Origin: an uncultured Acidobacteriia bacterium
GTDB lineage: Bacteria; Acidobacteriota; Terriglobia; Bryobacterales; Bryobacteraceae
Length of the DNA stretch: 64,000 nt
NCBI GenBank assembly: GCA_903875575.1
Contig: CAIQWJ010000091.1
Coordinates: forward strand, 18,237 to 82,236
Reading direction: 5' to 3'
Shown: positions 37,308 through 46,935 of the stretch, one piece after another
Layout: the number at the start of each line of letters is the position of its first letter
Position numbering within the stretch: the stretch's first letter is position 1
Position numbers and translations under genes: made by a program
The notes under the pieces: generated by a model
The model's input: the letters and a program-made list of their open reading frames with translations, nothing else
What the model was told of the DNA's origin: nothing
Databases searched by the model: none

Positions 37308-38288
37308 TCATGGTAAAGGCCGCCCCACAAACGGCATCTTCGGGTTATACAGCCGGTTATTCAACGTCAGCAACCACGCCGCTACCCCCGGAATCAGGCG
37401 TCGCACGCCCATCGCGACGGCAGTTTGCCGGACCTGCGCAAACCGTCCCGCCAGCAAACAGCGCATCAGGTAATTAGTGTCGAACACATTCTGTTTTCGC
37501 CATGTATAGCGACGTGCCCGCCCACGAATCTCCGCCGGAAGCAGTGGTATGAGCTTCTCCACCACCCGCCGGTTTTCCCGCACGAACTTCACCCCGGAAA
37601 ACGGCGCTTCACTCAGGCGTCCCTTATGCCCCCGCAACCGGACCAGCTTGTGATATCGCTCGGCCACCGGACCCAGCAGGCAAACCCGCACCCACATTTC
37701 GTAGTCGCCCGCCACCTCGTAGGTTTCATCGAACGGCCCCGCACGTTCCAGCACGTCACGGCGCACACAAACGGTGGAGAGGTTACCTGCAATGCAGCCT
37801 TCGTACATCAGCTTCTGGAGACACCAGGCCGTGTCGAACACCTCCGGCACGTCGCCGGTCGTCCACTCGCCCACCACTCTTCCCTGTTCATCCACCTCGT
37901 CGACCGAGCAGATCGACATGACGACCTCCCCGTTGTCGCGAAAGTACTCCACGTCCTCCGCAATGCAGCCGGAGGCGAGCGCATCGTCCTGACACAGAAA
38001 TCGCACCAGCGGTGCCGCCGCCCGCGCTACCAGCAGATTCAGATTCCCAAACAGCCCGACATTCTTCTCATTCAGAAGAACCTTCAGCCGCGGATCGCGG
38101 TACCGTGCCAGAATCGCGCGCGAACCGTCGGAAGACCCATCGTCCGCAATCAGCAATTCGAAATCGCCTTCGGTCTGCGCCAGCACAGAGTCCACGCACT
38201 CCGCCAGAAAGGCCTCCCCGTTGTAAACCGGCAGGATGATCGAGATCTTCGGCACGCGCTTCCACTTTCGCACGCCCCCCTTACTCAT
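37308..38288 (-). CDS. Glycosyltransferase family 2 protein
   Basis: A 326-residue GT2: KISIILPVYNGEAFLAECVDSVL, ELLIADDGSSDGSRAILARY, and RFLCQDDALASG supply the nucleotide and metal sites. After the catalytic domain are basic regions and a C-terminal hydrophobic segment (VRRLIPGVAAWLLTL). It is unlinked to the EPS operon and its target is unknown. Divergent from the MFS gene with about 70 bp between starts. Confidence 0.87.
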   Translation of the reverse strand: MSKGGVRKWKRVPKISIILPVYNGEAFLAECVDSVLAQTEGDFELLIADDGSSDGSRAILARYRDPRLKVLLNEKNVGLFGNLNLLVARAAAPLVRFLCQDDALASGCIAEDVEYFRDNGEVVMSICSVDEVDEQGRVVGEWTTGDVPEVFDTAWCLQKLMYEGCIAGNLSTVCVRRDVLERAGPFDETYEVAGDYEMWVRVCLLGPVAERYHKLVRLRGHKGRLSEAPFSGVKFVRENRRVVEKLIPLLPAEIRGRARRYTWRKQNVFDTNYLMRCLLAGRFAQVRQTAVAMGVRRLIPGVAAWLLTLNNRLYNPKMPFVGRPLP

Positions 38289-38359
38289 GGCCAGCGCCAG
38301 CCGACCGCTATTCTGGAATCAGCACCCGCCACACGCCGAGCCGTACCTTTTCATCGGGA

Positions 38360-39655
38360 ATGAGCGCTTTTACACAACTTCTTCGCACCAACCGGAACTA
38401 CCGCTACACGTGGGCAGGCCAGGTTGTCAGCGAGGTGGGCGACCACTTTAACAACATCGCGGTCCTCAGCCTGGCGATGACCCACAAAGACCCCGGTCTG
38501 GTGGTAACGTTCGTCTTCCTCTCCCGCGCCGTTTCTATGCTCGGCGCAGGCCCTATCGCCGGTGTTCTGCTGGACCGTCTGAACCGCAAACACGTCATGA
38601 TGGCCAGCGATGCCGTGCGCGCCATTATCGCCCTCGGCTTCATCTTCTGCATCCAGCACCCGAACGACTGGCTGATGTACGGCCTCAGCGCGCTGCTGAT
38701 GTTCGCATCACCGTTCTTCACGAGCGGGCGAGCGTCCATTCTTCCCGCCATCGCCACGCCGGAAGAACTACACACGGCCAACACGGTCACGCAAACCACG
38801 TCGTGGGCCAGTCTGACCATCGGCGCGTTTCTGGGAGCGGAAGGCGTGGCGAAAGCCGGCTACGAGTGGGCTTTCGTCTACAACGCACTCTCGTTCGTCA
38901 TCTCACTTCTCTGCATTTCACAACTGCGACGAGTCGGTGGCTTCCGCCCGCCGGACAGCCGAAAGAAGCAGACCAAGACCGGCTTCGCACAGTATCGCGA
39001 TGGCCTGAACTACATGCGTGCCACGCCGCTGGTGGCGGCTGTTGCGATGATCAGCCTCGGCTGGGCCAGCGGTGGCGGTGCGGCGCAGATCCTCTTCAGC
39101 CTGTTCGGCGAAAAGGTCTTCCATGCGGGTGCGTCGGGCATCGGCATCATCTGGGGCTTCGCCGGCATCGGCCTGCTGATCGGCGGCACCATCGCACACT
39201 GGCTGGGTCCACGCCTCAGTTTCAAAGGCTATAAGCGCACCATCCCGATCGTCTATGTGATCCACGGCGGCTCTTACGTTCTGTTCAGTCAGATGCCGAC
39301 CATCGAGTGGGCCTGCGTCTTCATCGCCATCTCCCGCGCCGCCGTCGCCATCAGCGCGGTGCTCAACTTCTCGCAGTTGCTTCACCACGTGGAGGACCGT
39401 TTCCGCGGTCGCGTCTTCGCCACGCTGGAATCGCTCACGTGGTCGATGATGATGATTTCCATGATGAGCGCCGGCACCGCGACCCTGCGCTACAGCCCGC
39501 GCACCATCGGAGCGGTCTCCGGGATCATCAGTTCGACGACCGCCTTATTCTGGTGGTGGGCCGACTGGAGAGGCAAGCTTCCGGAGCCGCCCATGCAAGC
39601 CGTAACGGCTGGCGAAGATGAGGAGGTCAAGGCCGAACCGCCTTTAGCGTCATGA
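38360..39655 (+). CDS. MFS transporter, MFS_3/enterobactin-exporter-like
   Basis: A 431-residue, 12-span MFS protein opening LLRTNRNYRYTWAGQVVSEVGDHF, a start typical of MFS_3 (EntS-like) exporters. Loop 2-3 contains GVLLDRLNRKHVM. The C-terminus is acidic and probably cytosolic. Substrate unknown. Its stop overlaps the SDR start (ATGA), so the two are an operon, which may mean that the SDR product is exported or the pair was retained by chance. Confidence 0.83.
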   Translation: MSAFTQLLRTNRNYRYTWAGQVVSEVGDHFNNIAVLSLAMTHKDPGLVVTFVFLSRAVSMLGAGPIAGVLLDRLNRKHVMMASDAVRAIIALGFIFCIQHPNDWLMYGLSALLMFASPFFTSGRASILPAIATPEELHTANTVTQTTSWASLTIGAFLGAEGVAKAGYEWAFVYNALSFVISLLCISQLRRVGGFRPPDSRKKQTKTGFAQYRDGLNYMRATPLVAAVAMISLGWASGGGAAQILFSLFGEKVFHAGASGIGIIWGFAGIGLLIGGTIAHWLGPRLSFKGYKRTIPIVYVIHGGSYVLFSQMPTIEWACVFIAISRAAVAISAVLNFSQLLHHVEDRFRGRVFATLESLTWSMMMISMMSAGTATLRYSPRTIGAVSGIISSTTALFWWWADWRGKLPEPPMQAVTAGEDEEVKAEPPLAS

Positions 39656-40362
39656 AGAATAAGGTCATCCTGGTCACGGGCGGTTCGAAGCGCATCGGAC
39701 GCTCCATCGCGTTGGCGCTGGCGGCGCAAGGCGCGCTCGTGGCGATCCACTACAACAACTCGGAGATTGCAGCCCGCGCCACAGCGGCAGAATGCGGTAA
39801 CGCCCCGATCTTCCGCGCCAACCTCGAAAGCGTCGCCGAAATCCGACAGATGTTCGACGAAGTTGCCGCGCATTTCGGTCAACTCGACGGGCTGGTCAAC
39901 AACGCCGCCCGCTTCACTAAGTTCGACCCTTTGGAAATCGAAGAGCGCGACTGGGACTTCATCCACAACGTGAATCTGAAGTCAGTCTTCTTCTGCTCGC
40001 AGGCGGCAGCGCGGATTATGCTGGCGGGTGAGGGTGGACACATCGTGAATATCAGTTCGCTCGGTGCGCTGCGACCCTGGCAGGAGCACGCCCACTACTG
40101 CGCGTCGAAGGCAGGAGTCGTGATGTTGACGAAGTGCCTTGCGAAAGCGTGGGCACCCAAGATTGCAGTGAACACGATAGCCCCGGGAGTCATCCCCTTC
40201 GATAAGACCGACGACCGCATTGAACGACTCATCGCTGCAACGCCGGCGAAGCGGCCAGGCACCGGCGACGAAATCGCCGAGGCAGTACTCTTCTTCCTGA
40301 AAAGCACGCGCTTCGTGACGGGACAACTCATAGCCGTAGACGGCGGCCTGAGCCTGAAGTAG
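39652..40362 (+). CDS. SDR family oxidoreductase
   Basis: A 236-residue short-chain dehydrogenase: TGGSKRIGRSIALALA (NADP-type TGxxxxIG, Arg after Lys suggests NADPH), NNAARF, ISSLGALRPW and the catalytic YCASK at about residues 148-152, with VDGG near the C-terminus. Its N-terminus resembles pteridine reductase/FabG-like SDRs. Substrate not determinable. Overlaps the upstream MFS gene by ATGA. Confidence 0.88.
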   Translation: MKNKVILVTGGSKRIGRSIALALAAQGALVAIHYNNSEIAARATAAECGNAPIFRANLESVAEIRQMFDEVAAHFGQLDGLVNNAARFTKFDPLEIEERDWDFIHNVNLKSVFFCSQAAARIMLAGEGGHIVNISSLGALRPWQEHAHYCASKAGVVMLTKCLAKAWAPKIAVNTIAPGVIPFDKTDDRIERLIAATPAKRPGTGDEIAEAVLFFLKSTRFVTGQLIAVDGGLSLK

Positions 40363-40404
40363 GAAGCTCCTCACTTCTTATTCAGGAAAAACCGTAGAAT
40401 CAAT

Positions 40405-41112
40405 TTACCAGTCGAGGCACATCGGAAGCCGGTGCCTAACGGATACCTCGGCCAGTTCTGAAAAGACGCTGAGCGCGAACTTCGCCCCGACCTCCATAGG
40501 AGAGTCATGCTCGACTCCGGCGTTTCGCGAACGATGCAGTAATTCAGTATCCATTTGCCAGGTGCGCGCGTTCAACTCCTGGAGTTGCTTGAGCAGGCGT
40601 TCGCTCGAACCGATGCAAACTTCCGTTCCTCCCACATCCTCCGCCTTAAAGACGAATCCAGGATTGCACGGAAGCCAGAGCCCGACATCGAACAGATCGG
40701 AGTAACGGCTGGCCAGACCCGGAACTGAAGCAAGTCGGTACGCAGGATCCGTCGTCCAGTCATCAATGTGCTCAATCGGTCGGCAAAGGTCCCTGTGCTC
40801 GTTATACGCTGCCCACAAGATGAGATCGGAGTAGCAGTCCCATGTAGGTTTGTCTGTGAAATATGGTGCCGTGGGGCCCTCGTCCCAATCCAGCGGTGGC
40901 ACCCCATGATCCGCCAACGAAGCCGATAAGCCGTCGCGCCAGGCAATGACGATAGGACGGATCTGGTCAGGGTCTCGAATGGCGTCGGAGGGATCGTTCT
41001 GACGCACGACTTGAACGGGGATACCCATTTCATGAGCCAACTTTTGGCTTACGAGTTCCCAGTCTCCAGCGTAGTAGCGCGTTAACGAGCCGACATAGAT
41101 GTCCAGTCCCAC
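40405..41112 (-). CDS. Unrecognised 235-residue protein
   Basis: I do not recognise this family with confidence. The start used is GTG 41112, giving MGLDIYVGSLTRYYAGDWE, which looks like a natural N-terminus; the open frame extends to 41379 but passes into the hairpin-rich region and is not protein-like there. The product is rich in Trp and acidic residues (PPLDWDEGPTAPYF, WTTDPAYRLA), with no signal peptide or membrane segment. Its downstream neighbour is the SDR gene, convergent. Transcription may be linked to purB through the intervening 492 bp. Confidence 0.6.
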   Translation of the reverse strand: MGLDIYVGSLTRYYAGDWELVSQKLAHEMGIPVQVVRQNDPSDAIRDPDQIRPIVIAWRDGLSASLADHGVPPLDWDEGPTAPYFTDKPTWDCYSDLILWAAYNEHRDLCRPIEHIDDWTTDPAYRLASVPGLASRYSDLFDVGLWLPCNPGFVFKAEDVGGTEVCIGSSERLLKQLQELNARTWQMDTELLHRSRNAGVEHDSPMEVGAKFALSVFSELAEVSVRHRLPMCLDW

Positions 41113-41339
41113 GGCAAATACGATCCCATGTATTCCATTGCCGATTATCCCTGTGGCAACTCTGTGACCGCAATAGCACCATTCCCTAATGATCTGCCGC
41201 GCGTTCCCTCGTTGACTCCCACATCCGGCACCCCGCCCCTCTGTAAACTTCAGAGCTATTCCAGCCGAATATCCGACTTCTACCCCGGAGTATGCAGAGA
41301 CGCAGTTTGCGCGGAGACCTTGCTTCGGCAAGGAGGACT

Positions 41340-41373
41340 CCAAAAATGCAAAACCCCGCTTCACGGGCGGGGT
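41340..41373 (-). terminator. Intrinsic terminator downstream of purB
   Basis: Read on the minus strand, stem CCCCGC/GCGGGG with loop CCGTGAA is followed by TTTTGCATTTTT. This matches a Rho-independent terminator about 230 bp downstream of the purB stop. Confidence 0.5.
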
Positions 41374-41412
41374 CTGCATGCTTTCTATGGGGTAGAAAGG
41401 AGGTGTTCTTTA

Positions 41413-41499
41413 ATGCGCCTTCTTACGCTGGCAGCGTTCCTGAATCCGTTCAGGAAACGACGGTTCAAAATGGAATTTCGATTCTACATCGAATTCTAA
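41413..41499 (+). CDS. Candidate small ORF, 28 codons, Phe-rich
   Basis: An ATG at 41413 lies 7 bases after AAAGGAGGTG (41396-41405), a perfect Shine-Dalgarno and the best in the window. The 28-residue product (start MRLLTLAAFLNPFRKRRFK) is basic and contains six Phe, with FRFYIEF just before the stop. It sits inside the hairpin array. Its Phe content and the following hairpins recall an attenuator leader, but no + strand gene lies downstream (purB is convergent), so another role is likely. Translation is not proved. Confidence 0.35.
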   Translation: MRLLTLAAFLNPFRKRRFKMEFRFYIEF

Positions 41500-41604
41500 A
41501 TGAACCAATGGGGGCGGACATTGCGTTGTCCGCTCCCACTGTTTTGAATTTATCACAAACGCCGCGCCCACGCGCCCATTATTTCGCCTGCGCGGAATCC
41601 GGCT

Positions 41605-42915
41605 CTACTCCCCGAACACGCGAGCAAAGATCGCATCCACATTCCGCAACTGCCGCTCCACCGAGAACGTCTCCGCCAGCTTCTCCCGGCTCACCAGCTT
41701 CGCAATCTCCGGATCCGCCAAAATCACGGCCTTGAAATCGCCCTCGTTCTCCCAGGCTTCCATTGCATGCTTCTGCACAATCGCATACGCCTGCTCGCGC
41801 AGCATCCCTGCCGCCGCCAGATCCAGCAGCAACTGCCCGGAAAACACCAGGCCCTTTGTGCTCTCCAGATTGCGCCGCATACGCTCCGGAAACACCAGCA
41901 TGTTCGCCATCAGATTTGTGGTCTTCTCCAGCAGATAATCCGTCAGAATCGTCGAATCCGGCAGAATCACGCGCTCCACCGACGAATGCGAAATATCGCG
42001 CTCATGCCACAGGGCAATATCTTCAAACCCTGCCTGCGCGTTCGACCGCACCACCCGCGCCAGCCCGCAAATCTGCTCGCACGTCACGGGATTTCGCTTA
42101 TGCGGCATCGCCGACGAGCCTTTCTGCCCACGTCCGAAAGACTCCTCTGCTTCACGCACTTCCGTGCGCTGCAGATGCCGAACTTCGAGCGCAATTTTCT
42201 CGCACAAAGCCGCCGTTGTCGCCAGCACCGCCACAAAATGTGCATGACGATCGCGCTGCACTACCTGCGTCGCCACCGGAGCCGGCTCCAGATCGAGTCG
42301 CTTGCAAATCGCGGCCTCCACCTCAGGCCCGATGTGCGCAAAAGTTCCCACCGCGCCCGAGAGCTTCGCCACGCGGAGATCTTCCGCCGCAGCCTCCAGC
42401 CGCTTCAGATTCCGGCCAGCCTCGCCATACCAAAGCGCCAGCTTCATCCCGAACGTCACGGGCTCGGCGTGCACACCATGCGTACGCCCAATCTGCACCG
42501 TATGCTTGAACTCGATCGCGCGGCGCTTCAGCACCTCGCGCAGTTTCTCCAGATCGGCCTTCAAAATGTTGGAAGCCTGCCGCAACTGCAGCGCCTGCGC
42601 GGTATCCACCACGTCGGTCGACGTCAGCCCGTAGTGGAACCAGCGCGACGCTTCCGGATGCCCGGCCGCCGCCATCGATTCCGCCACCGCGGTGGTAAAC
42701 GCGATCACGTCATGCCGCGTGACCTTCTCAATCTCATCGATGCGGGCGACATCAAAACCAGCGTGCATCCGCAGCAGAGCGGCATCGGCGGCGGGAACCG
42801 TGCCAAGACCCGCCAGGATCTCCGACGCGGCCAGTTCCACCTCAAGCCACTGCTGAAATTTGTTTTGGTCGCTCCAGACGGCACCCATTTCCGGGCGTGT
42901 ATAACGGGGAATCAA
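41605..42915 (-). CDS. purB: Adenylosuccinate lyase
   Basis: A 436-residue fumarase/aspartase-superfamily enzyme with the signature GSSAMPHKRNP around residue 267. RTHGVHAEP and TSTDVVDTAQ are also conserved. It converts SAICAR to AICAR and adenylosuccinate to AMP in purine synthesis. Length is normal for the bacterial short type (430-460). Its start overlaps the stop of the upstream MBL gene (ATGA). Confidence 0.95.
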   Translation of the reverse strand: MIPRYTRPEMGAVWSDQNKFQQWLEVELAASEILAGLGTVPAADAALLRMHAGFDVARIDEIEKVTRHDVIAFTTAVAESMAAAGHPEASRWFHYGLTSTDVVDTAQALQLRQASNILKADLEKLREVLKRRAIEFKHTVQIGRTHGVHAEPVTFGMKLALWYGEAGRNLKRLEAAAEDLRVAKLSGAVGTFAHIGPEVEAAICKRLDLEPAPVATQVVQRDRHAHFVAVLATTAALCEKIALEVRHLQRTEVREAEESFGRGQKGSSAMPHKRNPVTCEQICGLARVVRSNAQAGFEDIALWHERDISHSSVERVILPDSTILTDYLLEKTTNLMANMLVFPERMRRNLESTKGLVFSGQLLLDLAAAGMLREQAYAIVQKHAMEAWENEGDFKAVILADPEIAKLVSREKLAETFSVERQLRNVDAIFARVFGE

Positions 42916-43709
42916 TACGTAAAGACCTCAGTTTGCTTTTTCTGTTCCGCAATCACAAGACGCGGGGTAATGCCACGACGTAACAACGAACTTTCCGCAC
43001 CCTGTCGCACCAGGACCGGGTGATTGTTCTGCTCGCTCAAATGCCCCAGAATCAGCGCCTGGACCTCGCCGTTCAGGTCGTTCTCAATAAAGTCGCAGGT
43101 CGTATCGTTCGAAAGATGACCCTTACGGCTCATCACCCGCTGCTTCACGCTCCACGGATATGGCCCCACCTTCAGCATCTCGATCGCGTGGTTCGATTCA
43201 AACAGCAGGAAATGCACGCCCCGCAGATGATACTTGATCGAATCCGGCACATATCCCAGATCCGTCGCCACGCCGATCTTGACCCCTTCGGCCTCCAGAC
43301 AAAACCCGACCGGATCCTCGGCATCGTGCGGAATTCCGAAACTCTGCACCTGAATATCGCCCACCATCCAGCCCGAACCCGCCTGAAAATGCTCCACCGG
43401 TGGCGGCGCCACGCCCTCCGCCTCGTCCCAGTCGATCAGCGGAGCCGCCAGCCGTGAAATGAACACAGGCACCGGCTTCTTCGCCTTGGCGCGCGAACGC
43501 ACCAAACGCGGTAAACCGGAAACGTGATCGGAATGCTCGTGGGTAATGAGAATCGCGTCCAGATCTTCCGGTTTCTCGCCAATCTCAGCCAGACGGCGCG
43601 TCAATTCCTTCACGCTCAGCCCCGCATCGATCAGGACCCGCGTCCTTGATGTGGAAATAAACGTCGAATTGCCCGCACTGCCACTGGCCAGCACGCAGAA
43701 CCTGACGAT
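42912..43709 (-). CDS. MBL-fold metallohydrolase, YycJ/WalJ-like; probable ATC start
   Basis: The open frame from GTG 43694 encodes LASGSAGNSTFISTSRTRVLID, but homologues begin MxFCVLASGSAGN, and the residues RFCV are encoded directly upstream. Extending reaches ATC at 43707-43709, with no ATG/GTG/TTG in between, seven bases after AAGGAG. So initiation is probably at this ATC, giving 265 residues; if not, the GTG start gives 260. Motif THEHSDHVSG supplies the metal site. The family includes 5' exonucleases with roles in DNA metabolism, but function here is not known. Coupled by ATGA to purB. Confidence 0.78.
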   Translation of the reverse strand: MVRFCVLASGSAGNSTFISTSRTRVLIDAGLSVKELTRRLAEIGEKPEDLDAILITHEHSDHVSGLPRLVRSRAKAKKPVPVFISRLAAPLIDWDEAEGVAPPPVEHFQAGSGWMVGDIQVQSFGIPHDAEDPVGFCLEAEGVKIGVATDLGYVPDSIKYHLRGVHFLLFESNHAIEMLKVGPYPWSVKQRVMSRKGHLSNDTTCDFIENDLNGEVQALILGHLSEQNNHPVLVRQGAESSLLRRGITPRLVIAEQKKQTEVFTY

Positions 43710-43789
43710 GACGATTCTCCTTACTACTCTGTTTTAGCAGTTACGCCTGCCATACACAATAGCCAGGGCAATGTCTTTTCGGGACACAA

Positions 43790-43831
43790 CCTGTCCGGGG
43801 GCAGTGGAAAATCCCACCACCCCCGGTCAGG
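43790..43831. repeat. Inverted repeat between mdh and YycJ-like gene
   Basis: CCTGTCCGGGGGCAGTGG (43790-43807) pairs with CCCACCACCCCCGGTCAGG (43813-43831), with about three mismatches and a short loop. The flank AGGCACC recalls REP/RAYT-linked repeats of environmental genomes. It could also act as a terminator for mdh, but no T-run follows on the minus strand. Confidence 0.4.
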
Positions 43832-43868
43832 CACCACTGGAAGCCTTATCGGCCCGAAACCGACTTCC

Positions 43869-44876
<1,008 letters not shown>

Positions 44877-44878
44877 TC

Positions 44879-45391
44879 ATGGCGTCAGTTGCAACGGTCC
44901 CCATCTCCGAATACGTCAGGGCAAGCTACCGCCCGGACCGGGATTACATCGACGGCGAAGTGCTGGAGCGAAATTCAGGCGAATTTGAACACAGCAGCGC
45001 GCAACGTGAAATCCTGCTGTTTCTGGCGACAAATTACCCTGAACTCCGCAAGCGTATTCTGCCGGAACAGCGCGTGCAAGTGAGTGCAACCCGCTTTCGA
45101 ATTCCCGACGTGTGCATTCTCGCCGCTGGCGCGGCCCGGCAGAACATCATCCTGACGCCTCCGGATTTGTGTATCGAGATTTTGTCGCCTGAGGACACTC
45201 TGAAGAAGACACTGGACCGCATTCGCGATTACTTCGCTATGGGAGTGCCCCTTTGCTGGATCATCGACCCTGTCGGTCGTGTAGGTTGGATCACAACCCA
45301 GGCGGCCAACCAGGTCCGGCTCGAAGAAGCCACCGACGGCATTCTCCGCGCGGATGGCATCGTGATGCCGCTGGCTGCAGTGTTTGAATGA
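44879..45391 (+). CDS. Uma2 family endonuclease
   Basis: A 170-residue Uma2 protein: ISEYVRASYRPDRDYIDGEVLERN, VSATRFRIPDVCIL and LCIEILSPEDTLKKTLDRIRDYFAMGVPLCWIIDP, ending with GILRADGIVMPLAAVF. The PD-(D/E)XK-like core is intact. Uma2 proteins are abundant in Acidobacteria and cyanobacteria and their role is not settled. ATG 44879 is used; upstream codons to 44825 include the CTGAGGT palindrome. This copy is the reference for the broken copy at 10105 and the relic at 47121. Confidence 0.87.
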   Translation: MASVATVPISEYVRASYRPDRDYIDGEVLERNSGEFEHSSAQREILLFLATNYPELRKRILPEQRVQVSATRFRIPDVCILAAGAARQNIILTPPDLCIEILSPEDTLKKTLDRIRDYFAMGVPLCWIIDPVGRVGWITTQAANQVRLEEATDGILRADGIVMPLAAVFE

Positions 45392-45664
45392 TTCCGTTCT
45401 GCCGTGGCATATACCGAGTCAGCGCGGTCTTCGGGGGTGAACACCCTGCAGCGGCGATTCGCAAGCGAGCGGCTATTACTGTTGGCTGTCGAATGATAAG
45501 CGGCCACGCAATGCAAGATGTTGGTGAGAGGCCGACCAGGTGAGCGCAGACTAATTACGACCACGGGGCGCTTTCGTTCGGTGTCGTGTCGGCGACAGGT
45601 TGGATTCTGCGCCCCACGGGGAACCGAAAAGGCTGACGACATTAGAACTGCTTCAGTCCGTTGG

Positions 45665-46073
45665 CTAGTAACAGGAAGCGTCGAAGTTGGCATAAGAATC
45701 CATATCGCCAGTGTGGAAGTAGCTTGTAGTTCCATCAAGGTTGACAGTACAGTTTGCAAAGCCATTACCCAGGGAGAAACCCCAACCAGAGACATATGCG
45801 TTGCTCTCAAAGTCGTAGGGACTGATGATACCGCCGCCCACAAGGTAGGCCACGCCAAGTCGTCAAAGGCGACTCCCAGGAATTGGCCCAATGATCGTTG
45901 CCATCCCCTCCATCTGAGAAGTTATCCCACGCATTAACTGAACAGCTATCGCTTTGGTCATGCCCGCCCGACGTGCACAGGTAGCCGGCACCGTTGCTAA
46001 CGAAATCAGCGTGGGCCGATCCAGGCCCAAATGACGCCGCCGCAAGGATAATCGGAAAGATGAATTTTTTCAT
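45665..46073 (-). pseudogene. Secreted protein gene with frameshift(s)
   Basis: From ATG 46073, preceded by GAGGAG, runs a signal peptide (MKKFIFPIILAAASFGPGSAHA) then a Ser/Asp-rich stretch (DNFSDGGDGNDHWANSWE), but this frame ends soon after. The C-terminal part, AYLVGGGIISPYDFESNAYVSGWGF...TGDMDSYANFDASCY to the stop at 45665, is in another frame and looks like the natural end of the same protein. Two single-base shifts near 45850-45895 would join them. It resembles small secreted proteins of Acidobacteria of unknown function. It is a pseudogene or a sequence error. Confidence 0.5.
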
Positions 46074-46114
46074 ACCGTTCACTCCTCATTCCTTCTATTT
46101 TCTGCCCGTGGCCA

Positions 46115-46935
46115 TCAGGGCTGGTGAAATACTGCCGGAACCGCAGGCTCGTTGATCAGCCCTTCAATTCCTGCCGGGGATCCGCTGACCAGCAGGAACC
46201 TCAACATTTGCGCCAGATTCCTGCGTATCATGGCCCCCGGATCCGGTTTGTCCCGGGGACGCGGAGTCTGGAGGGACAAAGAGATTACCTGATCCAGTCG
46301 TTGGGTCAATTCAAGCTTGCTGTCCCCTGAATGGGAACGCATGTCGGCGAGCAACTCGAACCGTGCGGCGTCCATGGCAGCAATGTAGGAAAAGTATCCG
46401 CCCTGGTCAGGCCCCGCAAACTCTCCATCATCGTAAATGACAGCGTCGAGCGATGCGAGAGAGCGGCGGAAAGGGAGGTTCCAGTATTCATCGTCGGCTC
46501 CGCCGGCACTGTCCCCGCAGACGCACTTCCAGGATTCGCGAGCAGGCGTCTCCACCCATGCGAGAAGCAATCAAAGGCCGCAGCACCAGGAGCAATCTTC
46601 ACGGCGTTCCTGCCACGGTTGTCGATCAAGCTGGTCGTTGCCAGCGCCCGTCCCCCAGCCGACACATACTCATAGCGAATCACGTAGAGCGCAACGTTCC
46701 GATTCCCGTTGTTCCGCAACACGACGCCTACCGGGAGAACCGGGGCCAAACCTGCCCGACTGTTGGCGTCGGGAAACGCGATGCGCAGCGCATCATTAAA
46801 TCCAGCGTCCGACGCACCCACCAGATCGACGCCTGCAATCGTACTTTTCTGTGCCGACACTCCTGCGTGAACCGGAACCGCCGCTGCGACACACATCAGC
46901 GTCACCAACTGAGTCCGAATAATCCTTAGTCTCAT
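46115..46935 (-). pseudogene. Secreted protein gene with a frameshift near 46565
   Basis: ATG 46935 is preceded by GGAGGG, and its frame encodes a signal peptide (MRLRIIRTQLVTLMCVAAAVPVHA) and a body to AAAFDCF. Continuation is found in the next frame (LAWVETPARESWKCVCGDSAGGADDEYWN...INEPAVPAVFHQP), stopping at 46115. A one-base shift around 46560-46575 reunites them into a product of about 270 residues. No known domain is seen. Adjacent to the other frameshifted secreted-protein gene. A promoter with a poly-C spacer lies upstream. Confidence 0.5.

Larger units (their letters stand above)
41113..41604. ncRNA. Structured intergenic region: candidate non-coding RNA (hairpin array 41311-41545)
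   Basis: This 492-base gap contains six or more consecutive perfect or near-perfect hairpins. They are CCTTGC/TTCG/GCAAGG (41318-41333, flanked by GGAG/CTCC); CCCCGC/GCGGGG (41354-41372); CTTTCTA/TAGAAAG (41381-41399); ACGCT/AGCGT (41425-41437); TTCCTGAA/TTCAGGAA (41437-41456); GAATTTCGAT/ATCGAATTC (41473-41496); and GGGGGCGGACA/TGTCCGCTCCC (41510-41537) followed by TTTT. On the minus strand the second hairpin is followed by TTTTGCATTTTT, a good intrinsic terminator, probably for purB. Whether the transcript is from + or - is not decided. Bases 41113-41310 show nothing distinct. Confidence 0.5.

Noticed and set aside
41128..41499. A 123-residue + strand protein
   Set aside because: Only the last 28 codons have a ribosome site; the earlier part overlaps the GTG start region of the 235-residue protein and is not protein-like.
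41413..41545. Phenylalanine attenuator for a biosynthetic gene
   Set aside because: Peptide and hairpins fit, but the next gene is convergent purB, so nothing is left to attenuate on this strand.
41767..43023. 418-codon + strand frame opposite purB
   Set aside because: Arg/His/Gln-rich shadow; purB signature is clear on the minus strand.
45229..45891. 220-residue minus-strand protein over the Uma2 end and the secreted-protein region
   Set aside because: Overlaps intact Uma2 and only shares one frame segment with the pseudogene; composition is shadow-like.
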